Part shown: one piece after another, positions 19,693 through 28,948 of the stretch
Layout: each line of letters opens with the position of its first letter
Numbering within the stretch: the stretch's first letter is position 1
Notes under the pieces: model-generated
Database searches by the model: none
The model's input: the letters and a program-made list of their open reading frames with translations, nothing else
Told to the model about the DNA's origin: nothing
Program-made: the position numbers and the translations under genes
NCBI GenBank assembly: GCA_965219915.1
Contig: OZ244794.1
Location: 1,984,001 to 2,048,000, forward strand
DNA: 64,000 nucleotides
Reading direction: 5' to 3'
DNA from: Bin80 sp965219915
GTDB lineage: Bacteria; Bacteroidota; Rhodothermia; Rhodothermales; Bin80

Positions 19693-19971
19693 CGTGGCAC
19701 GTTTTATATGTTTAAAGCCGATTGAAACACCTCCATGTTCACATTCGCAACAATCATGCCCAAGCACAACGGGCAAGCAGGTATAGTCAAACTTAAACTC
19801 CAGTCCAATAGCCGCTGCATTTGGACAGTTCGATGAGGTGCAGTCGAGTTCATTGTTGAAAACTAGTGATTCGTACGTGCCTTTTCCTGCGCGGCACAAG
19901 GCTCCGACAGTGTCCGAAATACTCGACCCATTCGTTCAGGAGAAGGACCACCAATGATCACGATAGCAATG
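19693..19971 (-). other. Open, cysteine-rich reading frame upstream of the distant propeller
   Basis: Between the permease stop and the propeller ATG, the propeller's own frame is open back to a TTG at 19899. It would encode about 69 residues with seven cysteines (including HDCCECEH). There is no signal peptide and no internal ATG, so translation is doubtful. Cysteine-rich small peptides are known beside propeller genes in Bacteroidota (for example NVEALA families), but no NVEALA motif is seen here. Confidence 0.25.
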
Positions 19972-22242
19972 TCACCAGTTATCATCTCGTATTCGGCCGC
20001 CGGGCTTCTGGATTGCGGAGACGGCCTGTACGAATCCACGTGCTGTGAAGGAGCCAGCGTAGTAGCGGCACCCGAGGAGGATTAAGGGCACTGTAGTCCT
20101 TCTCGCGACCTCTAGAGCGAACGGGCCGATAGACGGCTTGTGCCGGCGGCGGCTTTCCATCCCCATCACAAGAAGGTCACTCTCTGATGCCCTGGACACA
20201 ATACTGGCGATCGGATCGTCCACTAAATCGATTTCCACCTGATATGGTCCAGCAGCTTCGTCCCTGGCGAGACGCTGGATCATTTGCCTTTGTCGTCGCT
20301 GGGCCTCCACTCTTGTGGCAGAAGGCAACGTCTGTACGAACGTCAGGTCGGGAGGGGTTGTGCGAGACAAGCTAGCGAACAATCGTGCACGCAAGGGACT
20401 ATGCACGCGCTGGCCCCGGACAGGTACGAGAATCCGCGTGGCCTCAGAGATACGCCACCGCGTCGGGGCGCGCACAATGACCACGTTCGCATTGATGGCC
20501 GAGATTAATCCTTCCATCCGGGTTTCCACTCCAGATTTCTCGATACGGGGTAGGCCAAGAAGGACAGTTTCACAACTGTGCTCGTTTGCTACGCGTGCGA
20601 TTTCTTCCCATACGTCGGATGCTACCGTAAACAGCGTTTCTGGACTCGCAGTGACATCAAGATTCTGACCGAATGACTCGGCCAAAATGTCCTTTGCGTC
20701 GCGGATCATTGCATCGTCGGGAATTTGATCCGGGCGCAACACCGAAAGAAGAACCACCTTCCCCGCATTCGGTGTACATACCGTTGCGGCCACGTTGGAC
20801 AGGCTTGCAGTGCTTGCTGGATTTGCGGTCGGCGCGAGGACAAGCGGATTCCGCCCCCTCGAGCGAGCCAGCTCTGGGTCCTTGGCTTCGGCGCTCACGT
20901 CAGCCAGCCTCGCGCCAGGCGCAAGTGCCATAAGGTATAGGACTACGCCGACACCCAGCCACAGGCCCGCGACACGGCCCGCTTCAGGCACAACGACGGC
21001 CTGAAATACTGCCAAGGCCAGGCAGAAAATCACCCCTAAGACAGGTAGCAGCGGAAGGCGGACTTCCCCTGAGCGCCGGAGAGTAAGGATCGCGGTACAG
21101 TGTACCATGGCGAATGAAACGAGAAATATCAGGCTCGCAGCTGCTCCTGCGGCAGCAACGTTGTCCACTGCGAGCACAATTACAACCATCATCAATCCGG
21201 TCGTGATCACCGCTATAGCTGGTGTTCCTGCCCGTCCGCGTACCTGTCCAATTTGACGTGGAAGTGTTCGGTCGCGGGCCATAGAAAACGCCACGCGGGA
21301 GGCACCGTACAAATTGGCGTTCAGGGCTGACAGCATCGACAGAATGCCTGCCCCAATCACGAGCCAATAACCGGGAGTTCCCAAGTACCGGTCCACAGCC
21401 TCAGCAACGAGCCCTTCGGGGTTAGCCTGCGCCGCCGCATGGATTCCTTCGGGTGGAGCCCCCACTGTCGCTATAATTGTGAGAAGCGGTAGGTAGATCA
21501 CAAGCGTAATGCCGAGGGCTGCGTACATCGCGAACGGCACCGTGCGCTGCGGGTCTTTCACTTCGCCGCCTACGGCGGCTATCAGGTCGAATCCCTGGAG
21601 AGCAATAAAGGTGTAGCCCATTGCCTGCACAACCCCCAATACACCACCAGGCGCAAATGGGCGAAACTGCCCGACTGCTTCGGCCGGACTTCCATTTAGC
21701 CACACCCACACTCCCCCAGCAACGAGCAGCCCAAAGACGACCACTTTGCCAACCGTGGCTGCATTGCCACCTCCTGCCGAGCGCCTCACAAGAAACCAGG
21801 AGTAAACCCCGATAGCAGCGAGCGCTAGCAGGAGTTCTCCTCGCCCATCTCCAACCCAACTCCACTGTTCCGTGATTGCTGGAAATAATCGGATTGCGCC
21901 TTCAACAGTGAAGACAGCGAATCCTAGTGCATAGAGCACACCGGCTACGATCGAGGCGAACCAGACTACCCACCCCACGATAAAAGCAACCTCGATTGAG
22001 ACTACTCGCTTCGCGTAGGCATATGTGCCGCCGGACTCAGGGTAGCGGGAGGCCAGTCGCACGAAACTGACGGCCGTAAGGAATGCAATGCCGCCGTTGA
22101 GTGCAAAGGCTACGATAGCAGCCGTGCCGGCAGTGGCGAAGGCGACTCCGGCAAGTGCAAGAATGCCGCCTCCGACTATCGCACCGACGCCTAGCGCGGT
22201 CGCGCCAAAACGACCCAAATGCCGTTCGTCACCGTTGCTCAT
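19972..22242 (-). CDS. APC-type amino-acid permease fused to C-terminal universal stress (UspA) domains
   Basis: Inner-membrane transporter of 756 residues. The ATG at 22242 is preceded by AGGAG three bases upstream. Residues 1-440 form about 12 membrane segments of the amino acid-polyamine-organocation family, opening with GVGAIVGGGILALAGVAF and including YPESGGTYAYAKR and the ALQGFD region. Residues about 460-735 are soluble and contain two Usp-like modules (SCETVLLGLPRIEKSG; then ESDLLVMGMESRRR), the second resembling the G-2x-G nucleotide-binding end. Such APC-Usp fusions are known, and the cytoplasmic domains are thought to regulate transport by binding nucleotides. Substrate unknown. 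Its DNA is noticeably more GC-rich than the flanking genes, compatible with horizontal acquisition. Confidence 0.9.
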   Translation of the reverse strand: MSNGDERHLGRFGATALGVGAIVGGGILALAGVAFATAGTAAIVAFALNGGIAFLTAVSFVRLASRYPESGGTYAYAKRVVSIEVAFIVGWVVWFASIVAGVLYALGFAVFTVEGAIRLFPAITEQWSWVGDGRGELLLALAAIGVYSWFLVRRSAGGGNAATVGKVVVFGLLVAGGVWVWLNGSPAEAVGQFRPFAPGGVLGVVQAMGYTFIALQGFDLIAAVGGEVKDPQRTVPFAMYAALGITLVIYLPLLTIIATVGAPPEGIHAAAQANPEGLVAEAVDRYLGTPGYWLVIGAGILSMLSALNANLYGASRVAFSMARDRTLPRQIGQVRGRAGTPAIAVITTGLMMVVIVLAVDNVAAAGAAASLIFLVSFAMVHCTAILTLRRSGEVRLPLLPVLGVIFCLALAVFQAVVVPEAGRVAGLWLGVGVVLYLMALAPGARLADVSAEAKDPELARSRGRNPLVLAPTANPASTASLSNVAATVCTPNAGKVVLLSVLRPDQIPDDAMIRDAKDILAESFGQNLDVTASPETLFTVASDVWEEIARVANEHSCETVLLGLPRIEKSGVETRMEGLISAINANVVIVRAPTRWRISEATRILVPVRGQRVHSPLRARLFASLSRTTPPDLTFVQTLPSATRVEAQRRQRQMIQRLARDEAAGPYQVEIDLVDDPIASIVSRASESDLLVMGMESRRRHKPSIGPFALEVARRTTVPLILLGCRYYAGSFTARGFVQAVSAIQKPGGRIRDDNW

Positions 22243-23000
22243 TTACTCCTGAAATGAATCTGCTTTAGACTAGAATGTAGCCCCATTCCATAAACAATGT
22301 TCCATTTGCCGCCAAAAAGATTCGGATCCTTTCGAAGCTGCACCTTCTCGTGTTTTACCGTTGGAGCCAAACTCCAGGTACATTATTCTCACACTTCTCT
22401 TTTCAGGTGGAGCGTCGAAGTAGAATCTCTTGCAAAACTCCCTCGCCTGGAGTTGAATCCCGTTCTGGGCACGTCAAACCATCTGAAGCTGGACAACGAG
22501 GGAGTATCCCAAAACCAGGAATGTCTATGTGCAAAATGCCATCATCTCCGCGGCATGGAAGTACGCAAGGCCTCCGCGATGCAGCCGGGTGCTAGAAGAA
22601 GCGCAACAAGCGATGTCTGCGGAGGTCACCTACATTACTTGGAAAGCGTTTGGCATGGTACGAATACCAACTTAATTCCCTCGCGATGTGCGGCATCTAG
22701 CCGACCGATGCGCGTTTTCGGATCGTGGCAACTCTATAAGTACCAGAAACTATGCGTTACTGTCCTTCGAGATCCAACCAAATGAATGCTGGGCTAATTT
22801 TCCCAATAAGCTACCAGACCGCTGCTTCACAGGTCATACTTCATGCAACTTATAAACAAACGTAGCGCCCCGTTAGCTCTCCTCGAGATGACCGTCCTAG
22901 TACGCCAGGGTTTTGTGAGGGAATGCAATGACAAATAGGCGCCGCTTCCAGCTTACCCAAATTGGCGTGCGGTACGCCGTGAGTGGTTGATCCAGTTGTC
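22243..23000. other. Intergenic region, no convincing gene
   Basis: About 760 bases upstream of the permease and downstream of the TPR gene. A plus-strand frame at 22297-22785 (162 codons) is open, but its product is rich in Ser, His, Cys and Arg, has no recognisable domain or signal, and has no good ribosome-binding site. I do not call it a gene. No repeats or RNA genes seen. Confidence 0.45.
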
Positions 23001-23792
23001 TCAATTCTCGGACTCCAGTTTTTCCAGTGAAGGGATTAGCTCGTCTTTCACCCATCCGAAATCTGGGTTTATTTCAAGTGCCCGTTCAAACGATGATCGA
23101 GCCTTTTCCAGTTCTCGCTGATCCATATAAGCAATCCCGAGTCGCATATGGGCGTGGGCATGCCCCCAGGATGGCATGAGAGGATCCTCAATTCTTTCCT
23201 CGGAAAAAATGTCGATTGCTCGCTTCAAGCCCTCAATCCCGCGTTCTTTATTGCCCCCAGCAATTCTTGGGATGTTGTAGTCCATGATTCCTTTTAAGAG
23301 TACGATTCGTGGGTTATCGGGCTCTAGTTCCAAGGCCTTTGACATAGCCCAGTTGTACTTGCGCGCCAAGCCCACAGTCCTCAGGGGACTTACAGAGATC
23401 TTATGCGCATAGGAGGTCGAAAGCAAGGCCCATCCTTCGGCAAACGTTTCGTCTATTTCCACGGATGCTTCATAGTTATCAATGGAGTAGTTGATGTGCG
23501 TGCGAATTTCTCCCCGTTTCCCCGAAGCCCCTCGATCTGTCAGCACAGTGGCTATATCACTGGATGCGGATGCAGCGTAATAATAGGCAAGCATTGATAA
23601 GCTATCATCATTGGTGACTTGTTCAAAAATTGTACGCGCCTCCAGCAATACGTCTATATCTCTGCGATTGGTCCCATCGTCCAGAAGCTCCTTTCCCCGG
23701 AGTAATAATTCCTTGGCCGTCTGTGCTTGAACAGGAAGGCTAAACGCAAGAAGGGCGAGGATTAACGCGTATCTCATAATGTTTTTCTTCAT
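23001..23792 (-). CDS. Exported tetratricopeptide-repeat (TPR) protein
   Basis: 263 residues from the ATG at 23792, chosen because it gives a signal peptide (MKKNIMRYALILALLAFSLP, ending VQAQ); an ATG five codons later is also possible. The mature protein is helical, with TPR-like units ending in ELEKARSSFERALEINPDFGWVKDEL and earlier YNWAMSKALELEPDNPRIVLLKG. TPRs mediate protein-protein contact, so a periplasmic scaffold role is likely. It lies 186 bases downstream of uxaA on the same strand and may be a separate transcript. Exact partner unknown. Confidence 0.85.
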   Translation of the reverse strand: MKKNIMRYALILALLAFSLPVQAQTAKELLLRGKELLDDGTNRRDIDVLLEARTIFEQVTNDDSLSMLAYYYAASASSDIATVLTDRGASGKRGEIRTHINYSIDNYEASVEIDETFAEGWALLSTSYAHKISVSPLRTVGLARKYNWAMSKALELEPDNPRIVLLKGIMDYNIPRIAGGNKERGIEGLKRAIDIFSEERIEDPLMPSWGHAHAHMRLGIAYMDQRELEKARSSFERALEINPDFGWVKDELIPSLEKLESEN

Positions 23793-23978
23793 GAGGTCAC
23801 ATAGTATCTGGCCGAAAATTACGTATTTCTGGACGGATGTAGTTCTTTTCATTTGATCTGCCAAGAACTTGGGACACTCCAAGTCTGGTACGGAGAGTTT
23901 GCCATCGATTCATACATCCAGTTCCGGGTAAATGCTAACTGGTGCTGCCGAAACGTCTCATCAGCAAGCTATTGTTAC

Positions 23979-25607
23979 CTACAGGGAGACTCCACGTTTC
24001 CATGGGATAAAATCATACTGTCCCAAGCGTGTTGCAGCAGTGATGTAATCGCCGCTTGCGACGTTCACAACAAAGTCAAGGAGTCTGGCCCCGACAGACT
24101 CAACAGATTCATCGCCTCCAATAATACTTCCCGCATCTACATCTATCAGGTCTGGAAGTCGTTGGGCAATTGCAGAGTTGCTGCTGATCTTGACAACCTG
24201 GGCAATGGGGTTACCGGTTGGCGTTCCCATACCGGTGGAGAAGAGTATAATCTGGGCTCCCGCTCCGGCAATAGCCGTAGTAGATTCTACATCCCCTCCA
24301 GGTGTACATAAAAGGTTAAGGCCGGGCTCAGTGGAGTATTCGGGGTAATCAAGTACTGCTGTAATGGGGGATGTACCGCCTTTGCGCGCAGCGCCAGCAC
24401 TCTTCATGGCATCCGTGAGTAACCCATCCCTGATGTTTCCTGGTGAGGGGTTCATTTCAAAGCCGGAGCCTACGGCCTCCGCCAGTGTGGCATAAGATTC
24501 CATTAAGTCAGCAAAACGAGTGGCAGCAGACTCATGCGTGCATCGGTCAATCAGTGACTGCTCCAGACCGCAAAGCTCTGGAAATTCCGCTAGGATAGCA
24601 CTGCCGCCAAGTGCCACGAGGAGGTCGGTAGTGCACCCCATTGCCGGATTTGCCGAAATGCCACTGAACCCGTCGGACCCCCCACATTCAAGTCCCAGGG
24701 TAAGTTTGTTCAGAGGTACGGGGGTACGTCGAGATTTGTTGGCTTCCCGCAGGCCAGAGAACGTATCCGCTATGGCCTTTGTGATAAGGGCATCTGCACT
24801 TGCGAATGATTGTTGTCGGAATATGTAGAGGGGTTTGTCAAATGCGGGGTTGCGCTTGTGTACCTCCTCCACGAGTATTTTGTATTCGGCATTCTCACAA
24901 CCTAGACTTAGTACAGTTGCACCACTTACGTTTGGATGATTCAAATAGCCTGCTAGAAGACCGCACAGGCTTCTGGCGTCCTGACGCGTTCCACCACATC
25001 CTAGTTGGTGTGTTAGAAATTGAACGCCGTCCACGTTTTGAAATAGCCGCTCAGACGTGGTCGTTGTCCCGATTGTGTCTGCCAGTGGGTTACCGGTACG
25101 GTATTCATGTGCCAGTGCAGCGACTTGTTGACGATAAGGAGAGATTCGGCTATATCCCAGTTCATCTTCAAAGGCGCGGCGGAGTACATCAATATTCCGA
25201 TTCTCACAGAATACCAGAGGGAGCACAATCCAGTGATTCGCTGTTCCCGCCTGGCCATCGCTTCGGCGGTACCCCAGGAAGGTCGTCTCTTCCCAATTTG
25301 AGACATCGGGGGCTTGCCAGACAGGGGGCCTGTGTGCAGACCGTACACTGTATTCCGATGTGTCATGTGTCAGATCATTACGGTTGAGACGGTCTCCAAC
25401 ATGAAGATCACGCAGCGCCCGCCCGACCATTACTCCGTACATAATCACGGCCTCCGATTGGCGGATAAACTCCGTAACGACCTTGTGCTTCGAAGGAATA
25501 GGCGACCGGGTCAAGCAACCGGGCAGGAATTCAATACCCGCAGGGAGTGAAACCAGTGCGACAGCGACATTGTCACCGGGATGAATTCGCAATACCCGAG
25601 CCGACAT
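23979..25607 (-). CDS. uxaA: Altronate dehydratase (UxaA family)
   Basis: Cytoplasmic metal-dependent enzyme expected to dehydrate D-altronate to 2-keto-3-deoxygluconate in galacturonate breakdown. The 542-residue protein has the full UxaA layout: an N-terminal SAF domain (IHPGDNVAVALVSLPAG, YGVMVGRALRDLHVGD; about 1-75), then the catalytic part with GYRRSDGQAGTANHWIVLP, LGCENAEYK, the hallmark LGLECGGSDGFSGISANP and GLNLLCTPGGDVESTTAIAGAG. The ATG shares one base with the stop of the preceding gene (TGATG). It therefore ends a sugar-nucleotide operon, an unexpected setting for a catabolic gene. Related galactarate/sugar-acid dehydratases share this fold, so the exact acid substrate is less certain than the family. 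Confidence 0.9.
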   Translation of the reverse strand: MSARVLRIHPGDNVAVALVSLPAGIEFLPGCLTRSPIPSKHKVVTEFIRQSEAVIMYGVMVGRALRDLHVGDRLNRNDLTHDTSEYSVRSAHRPPVWQAPDVSNWEETTFLGYRRSDGQAGTANHWIVLPLVFCENRNIDVLRRAFEDELGYSRISPYRQQVAALAHEYRTGNPLADTIGTTTTSERLFQNVDGVQFLTHQLGCGGTRQDARSLCGLLAGYLNHPNVSGATVLSLGCENAEYKILVEEVHKRNPAFDKPLYIFRQQSFASADALITKAIADTFSGLREANKSRRTPVPLNKLTLGLECGGSDGFSGISANPAMGCTTDLLVALGGSAILAEFPELCGLEQSLIDRCTHESAATRFADLMESYATLAEAVGSGFEMNPSPGNIRDGLLTDAMKSAGAARKGGTSPITAVLDYPEYSTEPGLNLLCTPGGDVESTTAIAGAGAQIILFSTGMGTPTGNPIAQVVKISSNSAIAQRLPDLIDVDAGSIIGGDESVESVGARLLDFVVNVASGDYITAATRLGQYDFIPWKRGVSL

Positions 25608-26605
25608 CAGGATAAGTACGAGTGATCACCAATGTTTAACTGCGTGGATTTGCCCGAAACAGAACTGTTCATTCCAACCATTGATTGGTCAAGAACAGAG
25701 TTGGTGACTTCCGCAGATTCAAAGATGATGCTATTTCGGATGACCGAGTTTCCGATGTAGGCACCAGACTCGACGGCTACGTAGGGTCCAAGGACGGAAT
25801 TCTCAACGACTGCGTTTTCGGCAATGTACACAGGTTCGCGAATGACTGAGTGCTTGCAACGGGGGCGTTCGGTGTCCTGTGGTTCATGCTGTAACAGATA
25901 GCGGGTTGTTTCCATGAATGCTTCCAGCGTACCGCAGTCCAGCCACGCCTTTACGGCAGCCGTTCGAAAGGTCAGACCCTGTTTGAGCATCAAATCAAAA
26001 GCATCTGTCAAATAGTATTCTCCACCCTTACCGCAGATATTTTCGTCGAAAAGTACCTGGATTGCAGACCTCAGTTCACTGAGTTCTCTTATGTAGTAGA
26101 TGCCAATCAGCGCCTCATTGGAAATAAACTCCTGCGGTTTTTCGACAAAAGCGATCACGCGGTCGCCCTCACGAACGGCAACGCCAAACCGGCTGGGATC
26201 GTCCACCTCTTTGACCCAGGTAACCACATCGCTGGCGTCGAGGTTATGCACGGGATCCATATCAAATACTGTATCCGCATAAACGACGACGCCTTCACCA
26301 TCCAGAAACTCCTGTGCGCAGATCACCGCATGGGCGGTCCCCTTTGCTTCTTCCTGGATCACGTAATGTGCGTTTATGTTGTGTCGTGCGCAAACGGCAT
26401 CCAATATTTCGTATGCTTTGCGATCAAAACCCGGCCCCAGAATAAAAACTCCATCGGTTACCGGCCGAGGAAGCGTTTGGGTAAACTTTTCTACGATGCG
26501 CTCCACCATACATTGACCGCGTACAGTCAGGAGCGGTTTGGGGGTGATTGATGACTGGGGGCGCAGTCGCTTGCCACGGCCAGCCATAGGGATAATGAGT
26601 TTCAC
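25607..26605 (-). CDS. Sugar-phosphate nucleotidyltransferase with C-terminal beta-helix
   Basis: 332 residues. The N-terminus MKLIIPMAGRGKRLRPQS followed by TPKPLLTV is the nucleotide-binding signature of enzymes that join a sugar 1-phosphate to an NTP; VVVYADTVFD supplies the metal-binding Asp region. The C-terminal 80 residues are hexapeptide-like turns (VYIAENAVVENSVLGPYVAV, GNSVIRNSIIFESAEV) forming a left-handed beta-helix, as in long nucleotidyltransferases. The NTP and sugar cannot be assigned. Stop and start couple it to uxaA downstream, and only 3 bases separate it from the cupin gene upstream. Confidence 0.88.
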   Translation of the reverse strand: MKLIIPMAGRGKRLRPQSSITPKPLLTVRGQCMVERIVEKFTQTLPRPVTDGVFILGPGFDRKAYEILDAVCARHNINAHYVIQEEAKGTAHAVICAQEFLDGEGVVVYADTVFDMDPVHNLDASDVVTWVKEVDDPSRFGVAVREGDRVIAFVEKPQEFISNEALIGIYYIRELSELRSAIQVLFDENICGKGGEYYLTDAFDLMLKQGLTFRTAAVKAWLDCGTLEAFMETTRYLLQHEPQDTERPRCKHSVIREPVYIAENAVVENSVLGPYVAVESGAYIGNSVIRNSIIFESAEVTNSVLDQSMVGMNSSVSGKSTQLNIGDHSYLS

Positions 26606-26608
26606 GGT

Positions 26609-27082
26609 CTAGTCCAGAAATAGGTTATGGTCTGTGTGGTCCTCCCAGCGGATCTCGTCCACCGCTTCTGCTCTTCCGTATCCTGCATACAGTCGATTCG
26701 GGCAGTTGATGACGATGGCATCAGACGCACCGGTATTGCGGTATGCATGAATCACGCCTGGGGGGACCTGTACAGTGCAGGGGTTATTTCTTCCGGTGTC
26801 AAGTATTTGACGCACGCCGTAGGTCCGGGATCCGCTGCGGTTATCCCAGAGATAAAGTCTGAATGTACCGCTCAGGAAGGCAAAGATGTCCGTCTGGTAC
26901 CGGTGCTCATGGGGACCGCGTGCAATACCCGCATGTGTCATGGAGACATAGGCCATAGCGGGATGCACTTCTGGGGCAAGCTCATCCTGTCGGAATATTT
27001 CTGAGAGCCACCCGCGAGCATCGGTGTAGCGTGTTAGCTGTCGGACTACACAATCATGCACAGTGCCAGTTTTCCAGGTCAT
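26609..27082 (-). CDS. RmlC-like cupin (dTDP-4-dehydrorhamnose 3,5-epimerase family)
   Basis: 157-residue cupin expected to act on a nucleotide keto-sugar. Family features are the early DARGWLSEIF segment, SMTHAGIARGPHEH, LSGTFRLYLWD, SRTYG and PPGVIHAYRN, ending near AVDEIRWED. It is shorter than standard RmlC (about 180 residues). The canonical RGLHYQ is replaced by RGPHEH, so a related epimerase/isomerase activity is more likely than classical rhamnose synthesis. No RmlB or RmlD gene is present nearby. Its ATG overlaps the stop of the upstream nucleotidyltransferase gene by 4 bases. Confidence 0.85.
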   Translation of the reverse strand: MTWKTGTVHDCVVRQLTRYTDARGWLSEIFRQDELAPEVHPAMAYVSMTHAGIARGPHEHRYQTDIFAFLSGTFRLYLWDNRSGSRTYGVRQILDTGRNNPCTVQVPPGVIHAYRNTGASDAIVINCPNRLYAGYGRAEAVDEIRWEDHTDHNLFLD

Positions 27083-27840
27083 GAGCTTGCCTCTTCTTGG
27101 GAGCTCAGATTGGGGTAGACCAAGTGTCTCGAAAGCTGATTGGCCTCATGCCAACCCTCAAGTGTTCCGGCGTCTCCCCACCAGCCTTTAAGCACCCCAT
27201 AAGTGAGTTCGCTTTGATTAACATAAGCGGAGTTGAGATCACTTACCTCATATTCTCCACGCCGACTTGGCGAGAGCGTACGGATAAAGTCAAATACTTG
27301 TGCATCGTAGAAGTAAAGGCCGGTCACAGCATACCTGCTTGCCGGGTCTGTGGGTTTTTCTGTGATTTCTACGATCCTATCTCCTTCAAATCGGGGGACG
27401 CCATAACGCTCGGGGTCGGGAACCTCTTTCAAAAGAATTCGTGCTCCCCGCTCCTGGTTCCGAAATACTTCCACTTCTTCGACTAGGTCATCTTCCAGAA
27501 TATTATCTCCAAGGGCAACCAGGAAGGGTTTACCGCCAGCAAAATTTTCACAGAGTCCGAGGGCCTGTGCGATACCGCCTGGCTTATCCTGTACGCGGTA
27601 AGTAAGGTCCAGTCCAAGTGCTCTTCCACTGCCAAGAAGATTGACGACATCCCCCATATGCTCTGGGCTGGTTACTACGGCAACACGCTCAATCCCCGCT
27701 TCTCTGAGCCGCATGAGCGGATGATAAATCATGGGGTATCGGCCAACCGGAAGTAGATGCTTGTTGGTGACTTTGGTGAGCGGGTAAAGTCTGCTTCCTG
27801 TGCCGCCAGCAAGGACGATTCCGTTCAAGGATTCATGCAT
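27079..27840 (-). CDS. Glucose-1-phosphate thymidylyltransferase-like nucleotidyltransferase (RmlA family)
   Basis: 253 residues, a short RmlA-type enzyme that would form dTDP-glucose or a related nucleotide sugar. The N-terminus GIVLAGGTGSRLYPLTKVTNKHLLPVG is the nucleotide- and sugar-binding signature (GGxGSRLxPxT then KHLLPV). Other motifs are ALGDNILEDD, KEVPDPERYGVPRFEGD and EITEKP, and WWGDAGTLEGWHEAN near the end. Length matches the compact form found in some bacteria and archaea rather than the ~290-residue enteric enzyme. Its stop overlaps the next gene by 4 bases and 55 bases separate it from gmd. Confidence 0.9.
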   Translation of the reverse strand: MHESLNGIVLAGGTGSRLYPLTKVTNKHLLPVGRYPMIYHPLMRLREAGIERVAVVTSPEHMGDVVNLLGSGRALGLDLTYRVQDKPGGIAQALGLCENFAGGKPFLVALGDNILEDDLVEEVEVFRNQERGARILLKEVPDPERYGVPRFEGDRIVEITEKPTDPASRYAVTGLYFYDAQVFDFIRTLSPSRRGEYEVSDLNSAYVNQSELTYGVLKGWWGDAGTLEGWHEANQLSRHLVYPNLSSQEEASS

Positions 27841-27895
27841 TTGTGAAATTGTAGTTTAGGGCCGGATCAATGCAACTCCCGGCGCTTTGATCCAC

Positions 27896-28948
27896 CTAAA
27901 CAGAGGACGCCCGTTCACGTTGCAGGTCTCGTTCAACCATTTCGTCAACCAGTTCCTCGAAAGAAGTATTTGGTATCCAGCCGAGCTGCTTTCGTGCGAG
28001 GGAGGCATCTCCCAGCAAGTGATCAACCTCAGCTGGCCGGTAGTAGCGTGGATCAACTTCAACCAGCGTCTGTCCTGTTTTGACATTGCGTCCTTTTTCT
28101 GCTCTGCCCGTTCCAGTCCATTCCAAGGGCAATCCGGCTTTTCTGAATGCCAATGAGCAGAGGTCACGAACCGAGGTAGCACGCCCGGTCGCTAGCACGT
28201 AGTCACGAGGTTCTTCCTGCTGTAGCATAGACCACATGCCCTCCACAAAGTCGCGTGCGTGCCCCCAATCTCTTTTGGCATCCAGGTTACCCAAGTACAG
28301 TTTTTTATCAATCCCGAGCTTTATTCGTGCAGCTGCTCTGGTGATTTTGCGCGTCACAAAGGTTTCTCCACGCAGTGGACTCTCGTGGTTAAAGAGAATA
28401 CCATTACATGCGAACATGCCGTAAGCCTCTCTGTAGTTGACGGTAATCCAGTACGCATAGAGTTTGGCAGCGCCATAGGGGCTACGCGGGCGAAATGGAG
28501 TTTTTTCGGACTGAGGTGACTCGGGCGCGTTGCCGAAAAGTTCGCTGGTAGAAGCCTGATAAAAGCGGATGCGATCCTCCATGCCAAGAATGCGTATCGC
28601 CTCCAGTAGTCTCAGAACACCGACCGCGTCGGCATTGGCTGTGTACTCGGGTGTTTCAAAGCTTACTTGCACATGGCTTTGTGCCCCCAGATTATAGATC
28701 TCGTCCGGCTGGACCTCCTGTACGATGCGGATGAGATTTGTAGAATCCGTGAGATCTCCGTAGTGGAGCCGGAACCGGGCCTCGCCTACATGAGGATCCG
28801 TGTACAGATGATCAACCCGCTGGGTGTTAAAGAGACTGGCACGGCGTTTTACGCCGTGCACGATGTACCCCTTGCTCAGCAGAAGCTCAGAGAGATATGC
28901 GCCGTCCTGGCCGGTCACGCCGGTGATCAGAGCCGTTTTTTCTTTCAT
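27896..28948 (-). CDS. gmd: GDP-mannose 4,6-dehydratase
   Basis: Converts GDP-D-mannose to GDP-4-keto-6-deoxymannose, the precursor of GDP-fucose and related sugars. The ATG at 28948 overlaps the fcl stop by 4 bases (ATGA), which fixes the start; upstream extension is therefore unlikely. The 350-residue protein opens with the Rossmann motif ALITGVTGQDGAYL, has QSHVQVSFETPEYTANADAVG, STSELFG, YGAAKLYAYWITVNYREAYG (Tyr-x3-Lys) and VTRKITRAAARI. It is a short-chain dehydrogenase family member using NADP. Fcl encoded just upstream performs the next step. Confidence 0.95.
   Translation of the reverse strand: MKEKTALITGVTGQDGAYLSELLLSKGYIVHGVKRRASLFNTQRVDHLYTDPHVGEARFRLHYGDLTDSTNLIRIVQEVQPDEIYNLGAQSHVQVSFETPEYTANADAVGVLRLLEAIRILGMEDRIRFYQASTSELFGNAPESPQSEKTPFRPRSPYGAAKLYAYWITVNYREAYGMFACNGILFNHESPLRGETFVTRKITRAAARIKLGIDKKLYLGNLDAKRDWGHARDFVEGMWSMLQQEEPRDYVLATGRATSVRDLCSLAFRKAGLPLEWTGTGRAEKGRNVKTGQTLVEVDPRYYRPAEVDHLLGDASLARKQLGWIPNTSFEELVDEMVERDLQRERASSV

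Noticed and set aside
22297..22785. 162-codon plus-strand frame between the permease and TPR genes
   Set aside because: Odd composition (Ser, His, Cys, Arg-rich), no recognisable domain or signal, no ribosome-binding site, and competing frames over the same bases; length alone does not make it a gene.
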